From NCBI RefSeq assembly GCF_000182925.2, contig NC_026505.1:4774001-4838000 (forward strand): a DNA stretch of 64,000 nt, written 5' to 3'. Below the pieces are notes generated by a model. It had not been told where the DNA came from. It made no database searches and worked only from the letters and a program-made list of their open reading frames with translations. The stretch is from Neurospora crassa OR74A (taxonomy: Eukaryota; Ascomycota; Sordariomycetes; Sordariales; Sordariaceae). The translations under genes were made by a program, and so were the position numbers. How positions within the stretch are numbered: position 1 is the first letter of the stretch; every line of letters starts with the position of its first letter. Shown here in pieces: positions 12,401 through 23,952 of the stretch.

Positions 12401-15400
12401 TATTTTAGAAGAGAAGTATAATATTTTATAATAATAGTTTTATATATACTTTAAATATTGTAGTTCTAACGACTTTTATTAGAAAATTATTATATCGGAT
12501 ATAGATTAGTAATAGCTTGGCGGTATATTAATAAATATTCTATTTAATAGTATGTTTATTAATATATAATTAGCTTTTAGTATCTATTTATATAATATTA
12601 ATTTTAAGTGTACTTATTAGAAGTATTATTTATAGTAAATGTTTATAGGGTATAAGGTATATTTTAAATACGTTCTCCGAAGTTATAGTATTACGGAGTC
12701 CTTTATAGTATAGAAATTAGTGGAATTTTTATTTTATATAAAAAATTATTAAGAATAGTTGGAAATTTATATTATAATTCCTTATAAATTCTTATAATTA
12801 TACTAACCTTTTCTTTATATTTTAATAAGGTTTAAGTTAATAAGAATATACTATTAGGAAGAGTATATACTGGAGGGTAATAAATTTTAGGATAGGTTTA
12901 CTAATTAGGTTGAATATAAAATAGAGTAAGTTTAGGCTGCCGCTTTTAATAAAAATATTTTAATAATATTGAAGGAAGTTCGTAAAAGAATTTTAGAGTA
13001 TATTTAAATTGTAAAAGCGAATTATTGTATTTCTTATATATTTAATAAAAATTTAAATTTTATTAAAGCCTTTATAATGTATATTATTATATTATTTTGA
13101 ATTTTCACTATATATATATTAATTTCTTTTATAGTAAATATATTCTTAATATAAAGTTAGTTTTCTAATATTATTTTAATTTCTAAGGTATTTTTTATAT
13201 ATAGAGCGAGTGGAAATATTATTATCGTTAATAGAAGGACGACCCGATTTCTATTATTAACCCTTCTATAGGTAAATTTATTTAGGCTTTAGTAAAGGGT
13301 AAATTAGGGTTATATAATACTAAAACTATATTAGTATAATTAATAATTTAATAGCGGATAAGAAAGGAAAGGGGAAAGATAGAAATACTAATATAACTAT
13401 TATTAAATTTAATAAAATAATAGATACGGTTTACTATAGTAAAGGTCCGGCTAATTTAATTCTTATAGTTAATTGTATAGTTACTAATATTAAATTAAAT
13501 TCTAATTCGGATTTTCTATTTATTAGAGTATTAATTCCCTCTATTAATACTATTAGGAAAGAGAGTACTATAACAATAGTACTACTACTAAATAGTCCTA
13601 CCTTACCTACTTTACTATAATATCTTACTAAGGGCGAGTCTTTCTATATTATAAGTACAAAGTATAACCGGAATAACAAATTATAATATAATAAAGAGCG
13701 GAATATAATTTACTAATTTAATACTTATAGTTTATTTAACGCACTTATTCGTAGTAAGTAAGTAAGGTTTTATAAATACGTTATTAACTTCTAATTAATA
13801 TTATAAATAGGTTACCCTTTAATATATATAAGAAGATACGTATTATTTATAAGATGGAGGATAATATTAATTAAGTAACGGTTAATATTCGAACTACCCT
13901 TTATTAATAGAATTTAAAGGGTAAAGGGAAGGTTTATAAATTTAACTTAATTAAAGTTAAATATTAAGAACGAATAGTTGCTATTAATAGTAAAGTTATT
14001 GAAAAATAAATTTATTTAGTTAAAAAGGAGAAGGAATTGATTGAAGTAGAGAAATATAAGGTAGAGGTGGAGAAGGCTCTTAAATAAATTGAATTGGAGA
14101 TTAAGTGGAAAGAGAATTGGAGGTTAGAATTATAATTTTAATTTTAAAGTAATACTATATAGAATAGTAAATTTAATTAAATTCGCGATATATAGTAAAT
14201 TTATAGCGGTAATAGTTAAGTCCTAGGTGGAATTGGTAGTACTATAGGACAGGATATAATTTTTAAAAATAATATTATTATAGCCGGCGAAGATAAAGAT
14301 ATTATAAATTAAGGAGGTTGTAATTTTAGTAAGAGGATGAATTTAAACAGAATTTGGATTATAGAGGATTAGGGCTAGGTATAGTATAAAGGCTCTATTA
14401 GTTTCGTATTATAAAGGTAATAAAAAGGTGTAAGTATAGTATTAGTTATATATTAGTAAAGCCGAAGGAAATAGGCGGTAGGGTGTAATTTTAGGTATAT
14501 AATATTTTAGTCTCGTTGGAGGATATATTTATAAATAAATAGTATTTATTATTTACTAATTATATAAAAAGATTGGAAAAAAATATATAATATTTCTAAT
14601 AATTATATTCTATATTATTTTTGTATAATATTTCCACCGTCCTTATTTCTACTCCTCTTAGGCCGCTTTCTAATTTAGTGGTTATTATTATTGTCTACTT
14701 ATTCCTAAAATTAGTATATTTAAAATTTAATTATACTATAATCCTTATTTAAATAATTCGTTTTAAGAGGGTAATTTAGAGAAGATTAGTAGGGTATATA
14801 AAGATAAAAGTTTATAATACTTATACCTTTATAGTATCTATCCCTACAACTTTAGTATTTATTATAAGGGCCGATACTAATTGGCTCTTTTATTATAATT
14901 TAATAAATTTATATATAATTAATTATTACTACTTATTTAATAGTAATAAGTATTTATTTATACTATTGCTAATAATTAGTAATATATTAGAAAGGTCAAT
15001 TTACGGAGGTTCGAATATACTCTAGTCCGGAAGGTTATTTTAGGAATACGTAATTAATTCTTCGCTCTATCTATAAGTAGGGCGAGGTTTAAATTAATTG
15101 GAATTTAAGGATATTATTAATACGTTATTGCCTTTTACTAGCAAAGAAGGTATATAGTATTTATACTAAATAAACATTATTTAATAGTAGGTTACCTATT
15201 AGTATAGTATAAAAAAGACTTATATTATTATTTATAAATATATTATTCTATTTAGGGTTCGGTTCGGTTCGGCCCTCCGAATTAGTATTTAAAGATTTAA
15301 AAATAATATAAAATTCTTAATTTTTATAATTTTGAAAGTCGGTTTCTAAACTTCTATTGCCCTATATTAGAATAGAGTAAAGGGAGGAGGTAATATCCGT

Positions 15401-16229
15401 AATCTATATATATATATTAATAGTAATTCGTATTAATAGATATATAAGGTTATTTATATAGTTATACTATATAAAACGAATTATAATTATAGGGTTAATA
15501 TACTATTTATATATACTTACCTTTATATTTATATTATTTGTAAATTTGATAATAAGAATTAATTTTTCTAATTATTTATAATTATAATAGTATTATTATT
15601 TAGAGTATTCTATATTAGGCAAAAGCGTTTAGGGAAACCTATTATAGTATTCTAAATTATAAATCTTAGTTTAATCTTAACTAAATAATACAATTTTCTA
15701 ATATATATTTTCCCCTCAAAATAATTAAAGTAGAGGGTTTACTATTATAAAGCAATATAATTATTTACTTTTAATTATAGTATATTTCGAAATAAGCGCG
15801 AAGCTTGTATGTAGTAAGAAAGCGTTTAGTAATATTATATATTACAATTATTACTCCCTCAAAAGTAGGAAAGTAATAATATACTTCGCTATAGGGGATA
15901 GTTATATAACTACCCTACTTTATATTAGTAACTAGTTTATAAGTATTCTTTATAAGGTTATATAAGGGTAAATAACCTTTTACTTATATAAATAGTCTAT
16001 ACAGAATAGCGTATAGGACGTACGTTAAGTGCTATATATAATTAATAGTTAGGCTAAACTATTTATAAGTTATTATTGAAATATAAAGGGAGAATAAATG
16101 AATTTGAATATATATAATTAGTTAATACTATTGTAGATAGTACGTTATAGGAAGGAGAAAAACGAATTGGAAATAAGTAAGGTATAATAATTATAAATAG
16201 AAAGGAGAGAAATAGTAGGTGGGGGAGAG

Positions 16230-16329
16230 NNNNNNNNNNNNNNNNNNNNNNNNNNNNNNNNNNNNNNNNNNNNNNNNNNNNNNNNNNNNNNNNNNNNNNN
16301 NNNNNNNNNNNNNNNNNNNNNNNNNNNNN
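16230..16329. other. Assembly gap (100 N)
   Basis: A run of exactly 100 N, the conventional symbol for a gap of unknown size. It removes the outer part of the left LTR of the Gypsy element, and the sequence on its two sides may not be adjacent in the genome. Confidence 0.98.
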
Positions 16330-16443
16330 AGCAGCCCGGGTGGCTGGTGCACGCTTTGGTAAATAGCGGTCCCGTAGCTTCGGTACTAGACACCCGAGCC
16401 CGTAGGCCGTACCTGCCGTAGTCTATCTGCTAGTACCATTATA
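16330..16443 (-). repeat. Left (3') LTR of the Gypsy element, partial
   Basis: This 114-bp segment aligns without indels to 23,839-23,952. My hand alignment finds 17 differences, all of them transitions. The outer part is lost in the N gap. It is the element's 3' LTR because the coding direction is minus. Confidence 0.85.
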
Positions 16444-18908
16444 TTACCCCCCCAGTAGAAAAAGACTCGTCCCGAATCGTGCAAAAATACACTTAACGCT
16501 AAATATATATAAAGTAGGTCCTTTATCCCGGTCCCCTAATTAAAACGTATAAAAAAGTCGCTATTATTTTAGCTTAAATATAATCGCTTTCTAAATAGAG
16601 GGGGGGTATCCTCAAGCCTTTAATTAATTTAATTAATTCCGGGCCCCTACGCTATTCCTAATTATACTAACCTTCCGCTACGGTATATTAAATAACCCTC
16701 CTACTATATTACTTAAATCGATTATTAATATAAATCCTTACTTCCTTATACTAATAACCCGTCTTATTAATTACACTCCCTTCCTTAGGGTTATATTATT
16801 ATTATTGTAATTGGAATTAAATTCCTTTATTTCTATTACCTTCAACCAATCCTCTAATTACTTAAACGGGCCTAATTATTTTAGGTATTAATTATAGAAT
16901 ATTTTAATAAATTAAGCCGAATTTTTAAAGTTCTACGCGTTGTAGTATGCCGGGTCTAGGTTATAGCCCCGCTAGCTTACCTAGTATTATAACCGGCCCT
17001 AATAGATTCTAAATACTAGAATTTCCTCAACCTTCTATTTAATATCGTCTCCTATATATTCCCCAGCGGGTTCCTCTATATATTACCCTAATAGTAAATT
17101 ATTAGGATATTTTTTTAACCGGTTTACATAAAAGACATTAGTACTATACTATCCCTCTAAAACTTCGAAATAATAAGAATACTTATACTTTTCTTTAATT
17201 CTAAACTATTAGTTAATTACTAGAAAGTCCAATTTATAATTAGGTCTATCGGATAATTTATTCCTCTTAATAATTAGCACCTTATTTTTAATATCAAAGT
17301 CCAGTATCCGCTAATATTAATTTATTTATTTAATTATCCGCTTTTAAACAACCGAAATAAATTCCCTTACCTTAACAATATAGCCCTAAATTCGTTTTAC
17401 TACGCTTTATACTTCTTCTTAGTTAAATCGCTCCCGTATAAATATCTTTACTAAATTAAACTATACTTCCTAATTTAATATTCCTAATATAAAAAATCCC
17501 TTTAATACTTCGTAGGGCTACATACCGCCCAAGCTCTCGTAAGGTATACCTATTTATATAATATCTATAATTAGAATTACTTCTAATTAATTATTTTAGA
17601 AGTAATTTACAAAGGGGTACAACCGTTAGTTTAAATATTCATTTATAATTTCTACCTAGCCGGCCGTTTAATTATAACCTACTAAGGTTAATTTCTATTT
17701 AATATTTAGGATTTTAGTAAATTCGTTTATAAAATCGGCGATAAATTAAAATCCCCAATCGGATACTACCTCCTAGGGTAAGCTATATACCCGATATAGG
17801 CCTTTGTAATATATCTTAACCGTATTTCGAATTGTAGTACTAATATAATAGGGTATAATTTATATTACTTTATTTAAACGGTCGATAATTATTAATATAT
17901 TGTTAAATTCCTAACAGTCTTTTAATATAAATTTAAAGTCTATTACAAAATAGTATTAGAATTTCTCTATTAGTAATAAGGGATATAATTTACCGGGTGT
18001 CTTATTGCGAGGGACTTTCGAGGTATAGTAAATTAAATAATTAATTACATATCAATCAATATCTCCTATTATTCCTAGCTACTAGTACTAAACGGCGACT
18101 AATCGTCTTATCTTATTACAACCGGGGTATACAATTATAATTTTCGTATAGAACTCTTATATTACTTTAACACGTAGGACCCTTAGTAGGACTACGAATT
18201 TGCTGTATCTTATTAATAACTTTTTATATACAATAAATTTATATTCGTTTTCCCCCCTACGAACTATATTTTAATAAATCTCAAATTTAATATAAGTTTT
18301 ATTCTCTAAAATTAATTAATCTATTAGGATATAGCCTTCTAAAAGTTCCTCCCGCGATTTCAGTTCTCTAACTTCCGGATTTACTTCTATAATTATTATA
18401 TTAATAATTATAATTATTAAGGGTATATAAGTATTAATAACGGTAATTAAAGGGGTATTATCCAAATAAATTATAGTATTATTATCGAAGGTCCTAAAGA
18501 TATAAATTGTACAATACGCTTCTTATTTAGCCTTCTACGTCTTTAAATCCTCTAATTTTCGGGAAAGTGTATCGGCCGCTCTATTATTTTTATTTAGCCG
18601 GTATAAAATTATAAAGTAGTACTAAACTAGGAATTTAACCTATCCTATTTACCGAAAATTAAATAGGCGTTTGGTATTAAAGTATTTTAATACTTTATAG
18701 TCCGTAATAATTAGGAATAGAGATTACAATCCTACGAGTTCCGATTTCTAATATTAAAGAGTATAGATAATAGCTATTAATTCCTTATTATAAATAGAAT
18801 AGTTATATTCTACACTATATATAGTTTCCGAAAAGAAGGCTATAAGCTTCTAATTTCCTTATATTTCTTAGGATAGTACGCTTATAATAACCCTGTCGGA
18901 GGTATCTG

Positions 18909-19213
18909 TGATACCGGACAGTCGTATCATTGTATATAGATTAGATAAGGCCATAGTGTGGCCAGTCACGTGTGACTGACCCGCCCGGCCAGACGTGCAT
19001 GCAGGGTGCCGCCAGGGACCTGTGCCATCGGGCCCGGCAGGCAGGTCGCAGACTCAATTGAATGGTTGGATCTGCGATAAGATAAGGAGGCCTTATAAGG
19101 CGCGCCCTCTGGGCAAGCCATTGGCTTCTAATTCTTCCTTCGGCATCACCTTTTACAACGCTTTCAAATATCATCATACTGTTATTTGCAGAGCACTCCG
19201 GTTACCCGTATCA
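18909..19213. mobile_element. Un-RIPed solo LTR nested in the Gypsy RNase H region
   Basis: A 305-bp block of normal base composition inside the AT-rich element. It begins TGATACCGGACAG and ends TTACCCGTATCA, so the TG...CA termini form the inverted repeat TGATAC/GTATCA. It is flanked by a perfect 5-bp target-site duplication ATCTG (18,904-18,908 and 19,214-19,218). The duplicated bases fall in the codons of the conserved T-D of the host element's RNase H start. A TATA-like CTTATAAGG sits near 19,093. These features fit a solo LTR left by recombination, of Copia or Gypsy type. No internal retroelement sequence is present. Short open frames within it are not coding. Confidence 0.8.
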
Positions 19214-22200
19214 ATCTGTCTCCACCCGTATAGGGTAATTATATTTGAAATAGGCTAAGATAGGTACATTAAGAAGGCGAGTTTTGAGATTTTTAAAAGC
19301 TATTTGGTAGTCTTTATTCTAGCTATATTCCTCGTCTTTTTTTGTTAGGGCTATTAATAGTTTAGCAATATAATTATAGTCCTTTACGAATTTTCAATAG
19401 AAATTGTAAAAGCTTAGGAAGGACTAGATACCTCTTACGTTAGTAGGGACTTACTAATCCTTAATAACGGCGATCTTTTAAAGATCGACTATAACGCCGT
19501 TTTTATTAATAATAAATCCTAGGAACTTTATCCTTTCTACGTAGAATTCGTACTTATTTAAGTCAATTTATAAATTAATTGCCTTTAAATATACTAATAC
19601 CTTCTTTACGTAGACCTTATATTCTTCTAGGCTATTAGAGAAGATAAGGATATTATTAATATAAGTATTATAGAAATTATTTAAATAACCTATTAGGGTA
19701 TTATTAATATAATATTAGAAGGTAAATAATTTATTAATTAATTTAAAAGGTAATACCTTATATTTATAAGCCCTATACTGAGTATAAAAGGTAGTTAACT
19801 CTTTATTATTAAAGTATATTTATATTCGATGGAATATTTATTAGATATCAATCTTCGTAAAGATTTTAATTTAGTTAATCCGAGCGATAATTTCTTCGAT
19901 AAAGGGTAATAGGTATTGATCCTTCCGTATGACTACGTTTAATTTCCTATAGTCTACGTAGAAATATAATCCCTTATTAGCTTTAAGTATGAAAAGGATG
20001 GGTGCGGCCTATAGTATTAAATTACTTTTAATAAAGCCTTTCGCAAGGGCTTCATTCATATACTTCCAATATACTTCTAATTTATTAATAGTCATTTTAT
20101 ATAGTAGGCTATAATTAAATTCTTCTAATTTCGCTCCCTCTTCTAATTTAATTTTGTAGTTACTTAGATAATATTAGGGTAGGGTATCCAATTACTTCTT
20201 ATTAAAAATATTAAAATATTAATAGGTATACTTAAATACTTTTTTCCTAGCCCTCTTTCTCAATTCCTCCTCGTCCTTAAATAAAGTTTAATCCTAACGA
20301 CATTAGTCTTTAATAAATCGGTTTAGTTCATATAAATTAGTAACGCCTATATATTTACGTTCGGTAAATTTCAAAAAGGCTTCCGCTCCTATAATTACAA
20401 GGTCGTTATAATATTTATATTATTCTATTCCGTCCCTCTTAAAACAATAACAACTACAAGTATCCTCGCCCTAGTAAGAATCATCTTCCCGTTCTTTATT
20501 TAATATAGCAATATATTTTCATTTTGTAAGTAATTTGGGTTTGTCCTACTTAGGAAGGGAGTATTAATTATAGAACTCCCTTTCTATTTTAATAAGGTCT
20601 TTATTCTCTCCCTTTCTAATCGGCCGTATTTTAGAATTTATAAATAGTTTAGTAGGACGATTTAATAACTCTAGGTCCTTAGGATCTTCTAGGGTAGGCT
20701 ACTCTAGCTCCCGAATGCGGCGTTCGATCTCTTTTAGGGTAGTAGTTTTTATTTTCTCTATTTTTTCTTCCGTTTCCTCTTCTTCTTTAGTCTAGGGAAA
20801 GATTAGATATTATATAACCGTATTGACTAATACCCTATATTTCTATATCTAGTACTTCCCTAAGATTAAATTATAACTAGAGTTAATAATTATTATTACT
20901 TTATTAAGAAGGATATAGTATTGGATTCGGATAGTGCTTCGTAAGTATAAATTAATCGTTTTACTATATTACCCATTGTACCCTCTTACTATATAGGGTT
21001 TAAAACCTTATAGCTATTTAATTTATAGTTAGTTAATTAATTATTTAGCGAATATCTTACTTATAAAGATATTTCCGTTTACTTCCGAATTAATAAGTGC
21101 ATCTTTAGTATTTAAAGTTTTTTTATTACTAATTATAATATAGGATATAAGTAATACTTCCCCGCCTAAATACGCGTTTAGAAAATCCTTTTCTACCTTT
21201 ATTACCCTTGCTTCTACAATCTTTACCTTTATTAGGTAGATATTAATTAATTTATACCTTAAGAGGGAATTTATAATATTTAAGGTAATTAATTTTTTAA
21301 TTCCTCTACATCTTTCTCAACCTTACAAACGAACTGCTCTACTAATTTATTAATACAATTAGAATTATTATACTTATTAGGGCAATCTTTAAAACGATAG
21401 CTAATTTACTTATAAATAAAATACTTATTTTCCTCTAATAATCTACGGGCTTTATCCTTTAATATATCAAGAGGATATTAATAACCCAAACTAGAGCCCG
21501 AACCCTTGGTTGTAAATAAGGATAAGGATAAACCCTTAGCCTTACTAGAAATATTTAATAAAAAAAAGGGGTTCTTAGTATCTCTATCTTTACTTTTATC
21601 CTTTTATTTAAATTTTTATAAATACTAGTTATTCTTAATATACTTTTTTATTATATATACGAAGGTTGTAAAATCGATTGTATCTTCCCTATAACCAAAA
21701 AGGAGAGTATTTTAAATATTAATCGGAAGTTTCTAATTAAACTCTTACTTCTAAGTATCGGCCGGATGGTTATATTTGCTAGCTAGGCGTATAAAGGTAT
21801 TATAGAAATTTTAGAAGTTTTAGTTTATTTTATATTATAATTTATTAAATTCGAGAATAATCTTCTTCTTATAGTTATAATTATAATATTCGTTTTTAAA
21901 GTAATTTAATAATTATTAGAATATTTTAAAGTAGTACGGACCGTCTCCCAGGTACAATTCTAAGTCTTAGGCCGCTTTACTAGCCGTATAGTTCTCAATA
22001 TATATTTTTCTAACTTTGTCGTCCGTAAAATAGTCGGTATTAAACTTCAGTTTATTTTAAATATAATAATACTATATATTAAAAAAGATAGTATCCTTAT
22101 TTTTTTTGTTATAAAAATATAGCGGGTCCTTTTCTTTAACTAATAATCGGCTAATACTAAAAGTAGAGAAGTTTAAAGCTAAGGTACCTTTATATTCGTT

Positions 22201-23710
22201 ATTATCATTCGAATTGTTATTATATCGCTCGGTAATCTTCTAAGTAATTAGGTCGATAGTAACCTTCTTCTTTTATTTCCGTAGGTCTATATTCTCTTTA
22301 GTAAATTAAGTAATAATAGTATTTAAATCGACAATCTCTCCTTCCTTTAGAACTACTTCCATTCTTAACTCTTCTACCTAAACCTTAATAGTAATAAATA
22401 TATCCTTAACTATTAATAATTTACGGCGGGTTAAAGCGAGATTGTACTTAACCTTATTTAATTTAATTAATAATTTAAGGCACTCGCAATATCCTTCGGG
22501 GTCCGACCAATTATAGTCGTAATCGTAGGGACGGTCGAATAATAAATTCCAATTATTGTACGAACTTCGGCGGTTAGGACGGGAGTAGTTACAGTCCTTA
22601 GGGTTACTATTATCTCTATCGTTATTATTTTAAATTTAACTACTTATAGTAATATTTAGTTTAGCGAATCTAAAGTAAAACTCTTCGGTTAAATTAGTAT
22701 TCTTTTTACGTAGTAATACGTTCTTATAATATAGTTTCTATAATTCGTTTTAATACTCTATAGTCGTTACGGGGGTACTGGAGTTGGTCAAAGTATTCTT
22801 AAAGAGAATTACTTTCTTCTTAAATTTGAAATTCTCATCCTCGGCTATCTTCTAATAATTAAAGAAATTTATTGTATATTCGTATATTTTATTTAAATTA
22901 ATATTAAAATTAATAATAATAATTTAATAATTATATTATTAAGTAAGCACTACCTCTACAAGGATAGTATATAATTTAATCTCTTAGAAGATTACTTCTA
23001 AGCTAATAAGGTCCTAATAAATATTTTAAAATATTGGAAGGTCTATTAATAGAAGTCCCGCGTATAATTCGTTATAATATAAATAATCCGATTAATATTC
23101 TTTATTAATAGCTATTAATAGTTGGAAGGCGAAGGAGGGATTATTGCCCTTCTTAGAATAGTATTTTACAATTACGCTAATCTTCGTATATAGGAATTCG
23201 TACAAATCTTCTTTTTTAAAGGTATAACGAACGTTAACTATTTTATTAGTAACTTCCTAATTAAAAAACGCAATCGCCTCTTCTATATTATTAGGAGCCT
23301 CTTTATTATTTAAATTAAATATATCCAAAGTCCTAAATTAAGTATCCTATTTATCTTTAATAATAATAATATTCAACGAACGCCAACAGAAAGCGTCATC
23401 CTATTTAATTACCGACTTGAGGATAATAAGGATATTATTAATATTAAAAATAACCTACTCAGTAGCAACCTTATCTTTTTAAGCTCTAATAACCTACTTT
23501 TAAACTTTATTAATTTAGGTACTTATAGCGGCAAATACCTTTAATATAGTATTCTACTTCTTTAACAAAGCTTAGGCTATCGCCTTCTCTTTGGAGGTAT
23601 ATACTATTGCGGAATAATCTTTAACGATACGATATAATTAAATTACTTCTTTTTCAAAATAATAGGATATTTAGTTTCCTCCCTAAAAAATATAAGATTG
23701 ATCTTGTGAT

Positions 23711-23952
23711 TGTTACGAGCGATGTAGTTACGAGAGGTAAGTTAATACGTTAATTCTAGGTCTATAGTAGAATTACAAGATGAAGAAGAAAAGAGGGAAA
23801 CGTATAAAGGTGTCCCCGGGATCCGGGGTTTTAATCCTAGCAGCCCAGGTAGCCGGTATACGCTTTAGTAAATAGCGGTCCCGTAGCTTCAGTACTAGGC
23901 ACCCGAGCCCGTGGGCCGTGCCTGCCGTGGTCCATCCGCCAGTGCCGTTACA
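23711..23952 (-). repeat. Right (5') LTR of the Gypsy element
   Basis: A 242-bp LTR that on the plus strand starts TGTTACGAGC and ends CCGTTACA, giving TG...CA termini with an imperfect inverted repeat (TGTTACG against TGTAACG). The last 114 bp match the left LTR copy. This copy carries fewer apparent TpA conversions than the left one. The inner boundary at 23,711 is inferred from the TG dinucleotide and could shift by a few bases. Confidence 0.75.

Larger units (their letters stand above)
16330..23952 (-). mobile_element. RIP-inactivated chromodomain Gypsy LTR retrotransposon
   Basis: This is a Gypsy-order retroelement read on the minus strand. Reverse transcriptase lies around 19,400-20,100; the catalytic YxDD box reads YINN at about 19,650-19,665, followed by SLEEY and KFLGFIINKNGV. 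The RNase H start (PIR-VETD) is at about 19,215-19,300 and VLS-AFFSETIYSVEYNY at about 18,790-18,890. The integrase (SKVPRNKTPG, VIDFK, IIDRLNK) is at about 17,750-18,130. A chromodomain (VEEIL, GRL-Y-V, RGYNLDPAYYNA) is at about 16,915-17,065. Many CAG and TGG codons have become TAG, so no frame is intact. LTR copies bound it: a complete right one (23,711-23,952) and a partial left one. A guanine-rich polypurine tract (complement of 16,444-16,453) abuts the left LTR. Gag should lie at about 21-23.6 kb but is too decayed to recognise. Confidence 0.87.

Noticed and set aside
15240-15290. Possible telomere-like TTTAGGGTTCGG repeat
   Set aside because: Only a single TTAGGG unit followed by three GGTTC units. 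Not a telomeric array.
16145-16393. Minus-strand open frame spanning the N gap
   Set aside because: It is open only because N codons are not read as stops. It lies in LTR sequence and RIPed DNA.
18941-19258. Two overlapping short open frames of normal composition
   Set aside because: They lie wholly or mostly within the solo LTR, so they reflect un-mutated repeat DNA rather than a gene.
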